Shown: piece by piece, positions 14,931-20,572 of the stretch
Layout of the letters: each line of letters starts with the position of its first letter
Numbering within the stretch: the stretch's first letter is position 1
From: a virus
Direction: 5' to 3' (one strand)
IMG/VR virus record: IMGVR_UViG_3300027906_000197
Location: 1-20,572 of that record
DNA: 20,572 nucleotides
Notes under the pieces: generated by a model
What the model was told of the DNA's origin: nothing
Databases searched by the model: none
Seen by the model: only the letters and a program-made list of their open reading frames with translations
Program-made: the position numbers and the translations under genes

Positions 14931-15593
14931 TTAATAGTTACTAACTTTTTGAATATACACAGTGTAGTTTTGGTAAGGTACAATGTTTACACACCGTTCT
15001 CTGCCAAAGTCTGTGCTTAAATAAACTACGTTATTAGAATATATACCACCGTTTAAGGCTGAATCACTATTAACAGCAGCAGTCATAGTTGCAGATACAC
15101 CTGTAAGTGTGGTGCTACCTTGAGCATCCTCATCATCAAAACTATTTACTGTTAAGTCTAGTGTTGCTGATGCTGAACTTAATGTTATGTTAGCTTCTGC
15201 ATCAAAACTTATACCTGATGCAAATGTGCTGATAACTCCTGTAGGTGTTGGACTAGCTTTACCACTTGCGGTGGTTGCACTTATTGCTGATGTACCGCTT
15301 GTACCCGATACAGTAATGTTACCTTTTGCCTGTGTGTTTCCTGCAGGAAGATTTATAGCACCAGTAACAGTAGTACCAGTAACTGTGATATTACCAACGC
15401 CAGTAATTGAAGAAAACGCAGTAGGCGTAGCAGTAGCAGTAACACCTGTAGGTGTAATAGAAGCTTTGGCTATAAAGGTAAGTGTACCAAGTGAAAAGGT
15501 ACTTTGTGATCCACCTGAAATGTAAGCATTAGCGGCAGCAGATGTTACTGCCTGTGCAAAAGGTGTTTCAGAGAGTGCGGAAAAGCCTAGCAT
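14931..15593 (-). CDS. Beta-rich virion-associated protein with internal repeats (220 aa)
   Basis: The opening MLGFSALSETPFAQA is like the first residues of several tail-associated phage proteins. From about residue 38 to 175 it is Thr/Ser/Ala/Gly-rich with loosely repeated strands (ITPTGVTATATPTAFSSITG, GNITVTGTTVTGAINL, GNITVSGTSGTSAISATTAS, SPTPTGVISTFASG), about 40 residues apart, which suggests stacked beta strands. The C-terminus (VYLSTDFGRERCVNIVPYQN, then YTVYIQKVSNY) is less repetitive. It lies between the chaperone-like gene and the adaptor-type gene. A structural role is likely, but no defined family is recognised. Confidence 0.5.
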   Translation of the reverse strand: MLGFSALSETPFAQAVTSAAANAYISGGSQSTFSLGTLTFIAKASITPTGVTATATPTAFSSITGVGNITVTGTTVTGAINLPAGNTQAKGNITVSGTSGTSAISATTASGKASPTPTGVISTFASGISFDAEANITLSSASATLDLTVNSFDDEDAQGSTTLTGVSATMTAAVNSDSALNGGIYSNNVVYLSTDFGRERCVNIVPYQNYTVYIQKVSNY

Positions 15594-15596
15594 TAT

Positions 15597-15905
15597 CTAT
15601 GTGTCTTTTGGATCTGTAGGTAACGTTTTAAAAGGATGAGCTATGTAGTCTCTATTTTTACAATGATACTTTTCATTGTCGCTACCTGTTGTGGGGTCTT
15701 TATTTTCTTTAGTAACTTCAAAAGGGTAAGGTTTTCTAGGCCATGTAACATCACTTGCATCAGCACTGTCAGGAATTGCATTAACATAACCACGATAAGC
15801 AGTTACTTCAGCAGTCTCTGTAAGTAGACCTTGTGCTATCGCTGCATCCAATGCTCGTATAAGTTCGGATTTGTAATGTTTGGTTGCCTGTTGTAAAGCT
15901 AACAT
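15597..15905 (-). CDS. Tail-assembly chaperone-like small protein (102 aa)
   Basis: Residues 1-45 are helical (HYKSELIRALDAAIAQGLLT). They are followed by YRGYVNAIPDSADASDVTWP and RKPYPFEV. The pattern of an N-terminal helix, then Y-R-x-x-(V/L)-x-x-I-x-(D/P), then V-x-WP-x-x-P resembles the small phage tail assembly chaperone domain (Phage_tail_APC type). Such proteins usually sit next to a fibre gene and help it fold or assemble. Here it follows the Ser/Thr-repeat and glycosyltransferase-like genes, and its ATG lies directly after the stop of the latter. The C-terminus is charged (KENKDPTTGSDNEKY) without clear homology. The resemblance is at motif level only. Confidence 0.45.
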   Translation of the reverse strand: MLALQQATKHYKSELIRALDAAIAQGLLTETAEVTAYRGYVNAIPDSADASDVTWPRKPYPFEVTKENKDPTTGSDNEKYHCKNRDYIAHPFKTLPTDPKDT

Positions 15906-16847
15906 TTACTTACCTACTCTATATGCTTCTTTATAAAAATCTCTTAACTGGACAATGTAATCTAGATAATCGTCTATCTTCTTTATCCAGTTTTTATCCA
16001 CCTGTGGATGTATAATACCAGACTTAGGGGATGCAAAAGTTTTGTTAGCCCATTCTACTGGATTTGGATTACTGAATAAATAATAGTTTACGTGTCCAAA
16101 AGATGTCGTGTCTCTATTTTGTAATAAGTCAATATGACCAACTTGTTTGTCTAATACTTGTGCTACTAATGCACTCTCAGAAATCATGGTGCTATATATA
16201 AAATCAGAGTTCTTGATTAATTCAAATAAATCAGCGTCTTCATCTGCAAAGTTTATACCGCCAAGATATTTATCTAACTCAATATATGCTTCATCCCAAG
16301 ATATAGGATGCTTTTTGAATACAACATTGTTACGTCCATGCTTACGTAGAATGTATTGTATCTTACCAACACAACAATGTTTCTTTATTTTATTACCACC
16401 GGGTAGTATTATTAATGCTTCAGCACCTGTAGAATCAGATTTATTTGTATAGTTATATTTGCTAAAAGTGTTTTCTGTTTCTATCTTATTCTTAATCCAA
16501 TCAATATGACCTACTGGTTTAGTTGCGTCGGCATAAGCATCGGACATTTGTCTTAGGCTTTGTTCAAACGCCAGAGGATGAAGCATAAAAAATCCTGCAA
16601 ACGTTGTATAGTTTATAGTATCAAAGTATAACTCTTCTACTGCTGTGCAATCATAAGCTAATTTTATTCCTTTGTAAGGGAATTTACTTTTTACATATCT
16701 TTCAACTTCAACTAGGTGTGACATTTTAGGATGCCATCCTATATTAGTTGTGCCTTGTTCAAACTCTTCTGTTGATTTACTAGCTCCATAAATACTTTGT
16801 GCAACCGCACTATCTAAGTTATCGCTAACGTTTGTATCTTTAGGCAT
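15906..16847 (-). CDS. Putative glycosyltransferase-like protein (313 aa)
   Basis: The chosen start is ATG 16847 (MPKDTNVSDN), overlapping the end of the repeat gene by 8 bases. The frame stays open back to 17108, but that extension is a Gln/Leu/Arg-rich shadow of the repeats. The C-terminal half shows a GT-B-like pattern: a strand and Gly loop (EALIILPGGNKI, about 143-154), VVFKKHPIS (175-183, compare the K-x-HP of polysaccharide and polyol-phosphate transferases), and NSDFIYSTMISESALVAQVL then DKQVGHID (213-240, compare the donor-site S-x-x-x-x-E-A-x-x-x-x-K-P-V region). Two cysteines (158-159) follow the first loop. The N-terminal half is not recognised. If correct, the substrate could be the adjacent Ser/Thr-rich protein or host surface sugar. 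The call rests on motif resemblance alone. Confidence 0.4.
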   Translation of the reverse strand: MPKDTNVSDNLDSAVAQSIYGASKSTEEFEQGTTNIGWHPKMSHLVEVERYVKSKFPYKGIKLAYDCTAVEELYFDTINYTTFAGFFMLHPLAFEQSLRQMSDAYADATKPVGHIDWIKNKIETENTFSKYNYTNKSDSTGAEALIILPGGNKIKKHCCVGKIQYILRKHGRNNVVFKKHPISWDEAYIELDKYLGGINFADEDADLFELIKNSDFIYSTMISESALVAQVLDKQVGHIDLLQNRDTTSFGHVNYYLFSNPNPVEWANKTFASPKSGIIHPQVDKNWIKKIDDYLDYIVQLRDFYKEAYRVGK

Positions 16848-17523
16848 AGAAGTTTGTTGTCCTTGATGTTGAGTTAGTTGTATTAAACGTTGTAGTGGTA
16901 CTTTTTGATGTGTTAAACGTAGTGGTTGTACTCTGAGTAGTATTGAACGTTGTCGTGGTACTCTTAGAAGTATTGAACGTTGTCGTTGTAGAATGTGACG
17001 TACCATACGTTGTGGTTGTAGAATGTGATGTGCCATACGTTGTAGTATAACTTGTTGTAGTAGTTGATGCTGCTGTTCTATTGACGTACCAGTAAGGGTA
17101 TCCATCATTTAAGTTAAAATAAAGTCCTTGCTTATAATAGGTATATCCTCCACCACTAATTGAGTTTGTACCATGTCCACCACCCATATTTCTGTAAGGA
17201 GTTGCGCCCCAGTATATATTAACCCCTGACCAAGGTGCGCTTATCCACCAATCATTTGCCCCTCCATATTGAGTAACTGTACTAGATGTACTATGTGATG
17301 TACTATGTGATGTGTTATACGATGTTGTGGTACTATGTGAAGTGTTGTAAGATGTTGTAGTTGAGTTACTAGTACTGTAAGTTGTCGTAGTAGAATTAGA
17401 AGTACTAAACGTAGTAGTGGTACTATTTGAAGTTGAATATGTAGTTGTAAATGTAGAAGAAGTACTAAACGTTGTATTGAACGTAGTAGTAAATTCTTTT
17501 ATACCATTTATAAACCAAGACAT
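16840..17523 (-). CDS. Ser/Thr-rich decapeptide-repeat virion protein (227 aa)
   Basis: Two arrays of a ten-residue unit, consensus S-T-T-T-T-(F/Y)-(N/S/G)-T-(S/T)-x, flank a central domain. Array 1 covers residues about 11-84 and array 2 about 154-221. The register is exact: in array 2 every tenth position is Phe or Tyr. The centre (about 85-153) is rich in Gly, Tyr and Trp (GGANDWWISAPWSGVNIYWG, GGGYTYYKQGLYFNLNDGYP). The arrays should form extended beta or rod structures and are rich in possible O-linked sites and N-x-S/T sequons. The gene is coupled by TAATG to the 658-aa fibre-like gene and overlaps the glycosyltransferase-like gene. It is likely a tail appendage. Similar Thr-rich repeats occur in marine phages as I recall, without known function. 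Confidence 0.65.
   Translation of the reverse strand: MSWFINGIKEFTTTFNTTFSTSSTFTTTYSTSNSTTTTFSTSNSTTTTYSTSNSTTTSYNTSHSTTTSYNTSHSTSHSTSSTVTQYGGANDWWISAPWSGVNIYWGATPYRNMGGGHGTNSISGGGYTYYKQGLYFNLNDGYPYWYVNRTAASTTTTSYTTTYGTSHSTTTTYGTSHSTTTTFNTSKSTTTTFNTTQSTTTTFNTSKSTTTTFNTTNSTSRTTNFYA
16861..17064 (-). repeat. 30-bp tandem repeat array 2 (decapeptide)
   Basis: Nearly seven 30-base units encode S-T-T-T-T-(F/Y)-(N/G)-T-(S/T)-x in the C-terminal part of the 227-aa protein. Lys, His, Gln or Asn fills the variable position. FNTS-K and FNTT-Q/N units alternate, which suggests growth by duplication of a 60-base pair of units. Confidence 0.8.
17272..17493 (-). repeat. 30-bp tandem repeat array 1 (decapeptide)
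   Basis: About seven units encode the same decapeptide with drift (YSTSNSTTTT, FSTSNSTTTT, YNTSHSTTTS), ending in a short TSHS duplication. It has the same register as array 2, so both arrays probably share one origin, with the Gly/Tyr/Trp-rich centre between them. Confidence 0.8.
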
Positions 17524-19499
17524 TAAGCAAAATCTCCAATGTAGTTCACTAATATGTTTGAACTATCTAACACATAATATGATAACACACTTATTTCGTT
17601 AGCGTTAGTAGCTTGAACAATGGCTGCACCGTTAACTGGTGTTTTACATTCTGCAGGTAGAGTAAAAGATCTACCGCCTGTACCATCCTGTACAAATACT
17701 ATGTTACCAAAACGTCCTGCATCTTTGTTTGAAAATGCAAAGGTTGTGTTAGCTGTCATGTTTACCTTAAAGTTATTAGCAGCAGCAAGATCTATGGTAA
17801 CTGTGCTGCCCCCACCTGCTACGGTATCTTGATCCTGCCGTAGGCCGCCTGTCATAGTACCACCTGCTAGGGGTAACTTTGCGTCTAACTGTGTCTGTAC
17901 TGCAGATGTAACACCATCTACATAGTTAAGTTCGGCTGTGGTTGCAGTCACACCGTCTAGTAAATTTAACTCAGCAGCCGTTGATGTAACTCCATCAAGA
18001 ATATTTAACTCAGCAGCCGTTGATGTGACACCATCTAAGATGTTCAATTCAGCAGCAGTTGAAGTTACAGTTGTACCATTAATAGATAATGCATCTGTTT
18101 CTAATGTTCCATCAATATCAGCATCACCTGATATGTCTAAAGTGGCAGCATCTAATTCACCTGTAATAGTGAAGTTTCTTACACCTGTATAATCTTTATT
18201 AGCATCAAGTATAACTGCTTTAGAAGCTATGGCAGTACCAACAGCAGTTGAACCTAAGTCAAGAGCATTAAGCTCACCTACGACTGCTGTAATGCCATCT
18301 AAGGTATTTAACTCGGCAGCGGTAGATGTAACACCATCAAGAATATTTAGTTCTGCAGCCGTAGCTGTTACCCCATCCATGATGTTTAGCTCTGCAGTAG
18401 TTGCAGTAACACCGTCTATGATATTTAGTTCTGCAGTAGTTGCAGTTACACCATCCAGTATGTTTAATTCTGTTGTAGTCGCAGTTACACCGTCTAATAG
18501 ATTTAGTTCTGCAGGAGTTGAGGTAATAGACTGACCGCCTACCTGTAACGTAGTAGCATTTATTTCACCTGATGATCCGTAAATTACACCCTTACTATTA
18601 ACTACAGTACCTGCGCTAGACCCGTCTACAAGATTTAATTCTGCTGCTGTTGATGTTACACCATCAAGAATATTTAGTTCTGCAGCAGTTGAGGTAACTC
18701 CATCTAGTATGTTAAGCTCTGCTGCTGTGGAAGTGACACCGTCAAGTATGTTAAGCTCTGCTGCTGTGGAAGTGACACTTGTTAGATCTGTAGGTGCAAT
18801 AGCAATATTACCAGTACCATCAAAACTTTGACCTGCTATTGTACGTGCGTTTGCTAATGCTGTTGCTGTGGACGCATTACCTTCTAAGGCAGCTACAATA
18901 GTACCTGCTGTACCACTAAATACTTCGCTTGAGTTTGTTGCATCTGGAATAAAAGTAAATTTACCTGTACTGTCATCAAAGCCAAAGAAACCTACTTTAG
19001 CTGCAGATCCGTTGTGCCAACGAAATTCTATGCCTCTGTCTTTGTTGTCATCAGATCCAGGCGCTGAGTCGCCACCTATTGTAAACACAGGGTCATCAAC
19101 AGTAGTGGTTGTACTGTTTACTGTAGTAGTTGTTCCGCTAACTGTTAGATTACCTGAGACAGTTAGGTTACCACTTGCATCTAAGAACACAGCCTTACTT
19201 GAAGGATATGTCATAAAGACGTCTTTAGTACCTGCAGCTAAGTCAACTGCATTGTTGGAATTAGAACTAGCTATAACTGTGGTACGAGTAAGAGTGTTAC
19301 CTGTATTCCACGTTCCTAGCCCTACTTCCCATTCATTTACACCTGAAGCGGTATGTGCAATGGCGTAGTAAGTCGTGTCACCATTGGACATGTAGTCTGT
19401 GAATGCTTTGAAGGTAGCCCCTGCACCTGCTAGACTTATTGCGCCTGTGCCTGTAGTAGTGGTTCCTTCTTTTACACGATCTTTTAATATTAATGCCAT
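17523..19499 (-). CDS. Fibre-like virion protein with 13-residue ELN(I/L)LDG repeats (658 aa)
   Basis: The N-terminal domain (LKDRVKEGTTTTGTGAISLA, then WEVGLGTWNTGNTLTRTTVI and KDVFMTYPSSKAVF, about residues 5-105) is a recurrent module of marine phage fibre proteins. Then comes GNLTVSGTTTTVNSTTTTVD, shared with the 672-aa fibre. From about 240 to 530 there are 15 copies of V-T-(S/A)-T-(A/T)-A-E-L-N-(I/L)-(L/M/I)-D-G, as blocks of 11 (with one 31-residue spacer) and 4. A shaft motif (DAKLPLAGGTMTGGL) leads to a C-terminal domain of about 100 residues (GNIVFVQDGTGGRSFTLPAE). A trimeric fibre or appendage role is inferred. It is unusual in lying between capsid and tail tube genes. AAAGG precedes the ATG. 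Confidence 0.75.
   Translation of the reverse strand: MALILKDRVKEGTTTTGTGAISLAGAGATFKAFTDYMSNGDTTYYAIAHTASGVNEWEVGLGTWNTGNTLTRTTVIASSNSNNAVDLAAGTKDVFMTYPSSKAVFLDASGNLTVSGNLTVSGTTTTVNSTTTTVDDPVFTIGGDSAPGSDDNKDRGIEFRWHNGSAAKVGFFGFDDSTGKFTFIPDATNSSEVFSGTAGTIVAALEGNASTATALANARTIAGQSFDGTGNIAIAPTDLTSVTSTAAELNILDGVTSTAAELNILDGVTSTAAELNILDGVTSTAAELNLVDGSSAGTVVNSKGVIYGSSGEINATTLQVGGQSITSTPAELNLLDGVTATTTELNILDGVTATTAELNIIDGVTATTAELNIMDGVTATAAELNILDGVTSTAAELNTLDGITAVVGELNALDLGSTAVGTAIASKAVILDANKDYTGVRNFTITGELDAATLDISGDADIDGTLETDALSINGTTVTSTAAELNILDGVTSTAAELNILDGVTSTAAELNLLDGVTATTAELNYVDGVTSAVQTQLDAKLPLAGGTMTGGLRQDQDTVAGGGSTVTIDLAAANNFKVNMTANTTFAFSNKDAGRFGNIVFVQDGTGGRSFTLPAECKTPVNGAAIVQATNANEISVLSYYVLDSSNILVNYIGDFA
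17913..18068 (-). repeat. 39-bp repeat block B, four units
   Basis: Four contiguous 39-base units (156 bases exactly) encode VTSTAAELNILDG and close variants in the 658-aa protein, the last being VTATTAELNYVDG. Many codons differ between units although the protein repeat is conserved, which indicates selection on the peptide. Confidence 0.85.
18255..18776 (-). repeat. 39-bp repeat block A, eleven units with one spacer
   Basis: Eleven 39-base units (429 bases) plus one 93-base spacer fill the 522 bases exactly. The first two units in the gene (18699-18776) are the most alike, with their last 32 bases identical, so they look like a recent duplication. Others have drifted to forms such as VTATTTELNILDG and ITAVVGELNALDL. 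Confidence 0.85.
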
Positions 19500-19511
19500 T
19501 GCACTTTACCT

Positions 19512-19949
19512 TTAAGCTATGCGGATAACAGCGTTTGAAGCGTCTGCAGTTGGGAAAACAACTGTAAAATCACCTGATGTAGATGTAACGTTACCGCCAA
19601 AACTAAACACTGCTATAGCTTTGTTGCTTACTGATGAGTTGTAAATAATAGCACCAGCCGCTGTAATAGTTAAGTTTGTAAAAACTTCATCAGCAAAGTC
19701 AACTAGAGCAGTCGATCCTGATAGTGAGATTGCTGCACTGTCTAAGGCTTGACCACCTGCTGAGTAGTTTGTACCTGTAGCTTCATCAGAGTTACCTGTT
19801 AGATCAGAATAGTTTGTAGTGGCTGCACCATAACTACCTGACTGCGAGGCTTTAATTAGAGCTATTTTCAAAGTATGGGTATCTAAGTCGTGAACACCTC
19901 CAAGAAGCTCTTGCTTGAAGCTGTTACACATTGCCGTTGTGATTGCCAT
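19512..19949 (-). CDS. Conserved virion protein next to the capsid gene (145 aa)
   Basis: The opening MAITTAMCNSFKQELLGGVH followed by HTLKIALIKAS, and later FTNLTITAAGAIIYNSSVSN, FSFGGNVTSTSGDFTVVFPT and NAVIRIA, matches a small all-beta protein found in very many marine phages (pattern M-A-x-T-T-A-x-C-x-S-F-K-x-E-L-L-x-G, ending F-P-x-x-x-A-x-x-A-x-I-R). The precise role is not established to my knowledge. The place between capsid and fibre genes suggests a capsid- or tail-associated structural component. It is the first gene after the capsid terminator, so its level depends on readthrough or on a promoter I could not identify. AAGGACA precedes the ATG. Confidence 0.65.
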   Translation of the reverse strand: MAITTAMCNSFKQELLGGVHDLDTHTLKIALIKASQSGSYGAATTNYSDLTGNSDEATGTNYSAGGQALDSAAISLSGSTALVDFADEVFTNLTITAAGAIIYNSSVSNKAIAVFSFGGNVTSTSGDFTVVFPTADASNAVIRIA

Positions 19950-19985
19950 TTGGAAATGTCCTTATGTTAATGGGAAAATGCACAA

Positions 19986-20009
19986 AGAGGCCACCCGAAA
20001 GCAGCCTCT
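19986..20009 (-). terminator. Intrinsic terminator after the major capsid gene
   Basis: On the minus strand AGAGGCTGC pairs with GTGGCCTCT over nine positions, two of them G-U, around the loop TTTCGG. The following TTGTGCATTTT is only a moderate U-tract, so readthrough is likely. The capsid gene's tandem stop TAATAA is 13 bases upstream. T7 has its late terminator in the same place, after gene 10, which leaves capsid as the most abundant product. Confidence 0.75.
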
Positions 20010-20022
20010 AAGTTTATCTTTA

Positions 20023-20572
20023 TTAAGCAGCGTTATAACGTGCTGTGACCAATGCTTGTGGGCGCAAGATTTTACGTCCGTAAAGGTGCATACCACGTAC
20101 AATGTCTGCGAATGAATCAGGATCTCTGTAGTTCTCAACTTTAGAGATTTGCTCTGCAGTTGCTACACCTTCTTCTTGACCTGCTAGGATGATACCGAAG
20201 TTGTCATCTTGTGCAGTTGTGCCAGAAGTTCCTGCTCCAGTACCGTCTGATGGTAGGTTGTTTGAAACATGGACTTTAAAGCCGTGAATGTTTCCTGCAA
20301 CCAATCCGTTTTGTAGACCTGCTCCACCGAAGTCTGAATTTAGAAGACGTGAATCTTCGTCCTTCAACATTTCCATGAAGATTGGGTCAACAACCAAGTA
20401 ACGTCCACGTGAGTCAACGTTGCCTGTGTCCAACTGTCTAGCCATTCTTGCAATAAGCTGTAATGGTGATGCAGTTGTAGTTGCTTTTGCAGTAGCGCCT
20501 GGTAGTCTAGGTGCTAGAGGGATAGAGTCGCCAGTTGTAGAACCTGAAGCTGAAGTTGTGATGTTAGTCATG
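20023..20572 (-). CDS. Major capsid protein, C-terminal half, cut by right edge
   Basis: About 182 codons are visible. The part TTTASPLQLIARMARQLDTG, then VDSRGRYLVVDPIFMEMLKD, corresponds to the region of HK97-fold podoviral capsid proteins that precedes the P-domain strand (family pattern L-D-x-x-N-V-(P/D)-x-x-G-R-Y-x-V-(V/L)-x-P). HGFKVHVSNNLP and the ending GMHLYGRKILRPQALVTARY follow the usual C-terminal layout of T7-like marine phage capsids. Family members are about 300-400 residues, so the N-terminal half lies beyond the window. The ATG one base from the edge is therefore probably an internal Met. The gene ends in tandem TAATAA followed by a terminator. Confidence 0.8.
   Translation of the reverse strand, partial: MTNITTSASGSTTGDSIPLAPRLPGATAKATTTASPLQLIARMARQLDTGNVDSRGRYLVVDPIFMEMLKDEDSRLLNSDFGGAGLQNGLVAGNIHGFKVHVSNNLPSDGTGAGTSGTTAQDDNFGIILAGQEEGVATAEQISKVENYRDPDSFADIVRGMHLYGRKILRPQALVTARYNAA

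Noticed and set aside
16848-17108. An 87-codon N-terminal extension of the glycosyltransferase-like gene, starting at ATG 17108.
   Set aside because: It lies wholly within the Ser/Thr repeat gene in another frame, and its Gln/Leu/Arg-rich repeats are simply the shifted reading of the 30-bp units. The ATG at 16847 gives an ordinary protein start.
18255-18776. Regular 39-bp repeats that could suggest a CRISPR array or iteron origin.
   Set aside because: Units are contiguous without spacers, multiples of three, in frame, and conserved at protein rather than DNA level, so they are coding repeats of a fibre protein.
20569-20571. ATG near the right edge as the true start of the capsid gene.
   Set aside because: The resulting 182-aa protein would lack the N-terminal arm and E-loop region that this family always has, and the visible sequence matches the second half of capsid proteins. 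It is more likely an internal Met.

Overview
This window is the late (structural) region of a tailed phage with a short, T7-type tail, probably a marine podovirus. The support is a capsid protein followed by tail tubular proteins A and B, ELN(I/L)LDG-repeat and GHNHDGT-type fibre proteins, and internal-virion-like proteins of a kind common in pelagic phages. The DNA looks AT-rich by eye and is tightly packed. No host gene, tRNA, integrase or CRISPR array was seen, and neither terminase nor portal lies in the window. The marine assignment is inference from family resemblance, because no search could be run.

Right to left on the minus strand, which is the direction of transcription, the layout is: the C-terminal half of the major capsid protein, cut by the right edge; an intrinsic terminator; a conserved 145-aa virion protein; a 658-aa fibre-like protein with fifteen 13-residue repeats; a 227-aa Ser/Thr-rich decapeptide-repeat protein; a 313-aa protein with glycosyltransferase-like features; a small tail-chaperone-like protein; a 220-aa beta-rich protein; a 105-aa Ig-like adaptor-type protein; tail tubular proteins A and B; a 672-aa tail fibre; a 79-aa membrane-anchored protein; a 595-aa Ala/Gln/Asn-rich virion protein; a LysM plus lysozyme-like protein; a 148-aa membrane protein; a 173-aa and a 460-aa virion protein; a 1187-aa internal virion protein; and finally a 24-aa Cys-rich mini-gene behind a near-perfect Shine-Dalgarno sequence. 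Neighbouring genes are a few bases apart or overlap, and four junctions in this operon are TAATG, which suggests translational coupling.

On the plus strand at the left edge sit the tail of one gene and three very small genes (38, 65 and 63 aa). They converge on the late operon at a bidirectional hairpin terminator near 613-635. T7 transcribes everything in one direction, so this convergence is a departure from that plan.

The late genes together would build capsid, nozzle and fibres, load the internal ejection proteins and provide peptidoglycan-degrading and membrane functions. The most unusual part is the pair at 15906-17523: a mucin-like Ser/Thr decapeptide-repeat protein overlapped by a gene that resembles a GT-B glycosyltransferase. 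This raises the possibility of a self-modified, glycosylated virion appendage. Second in interest are the Cys-rich microprotein at the operon end and the LysM-lysozyme, which seems to lack the canonical catalytic Asp.
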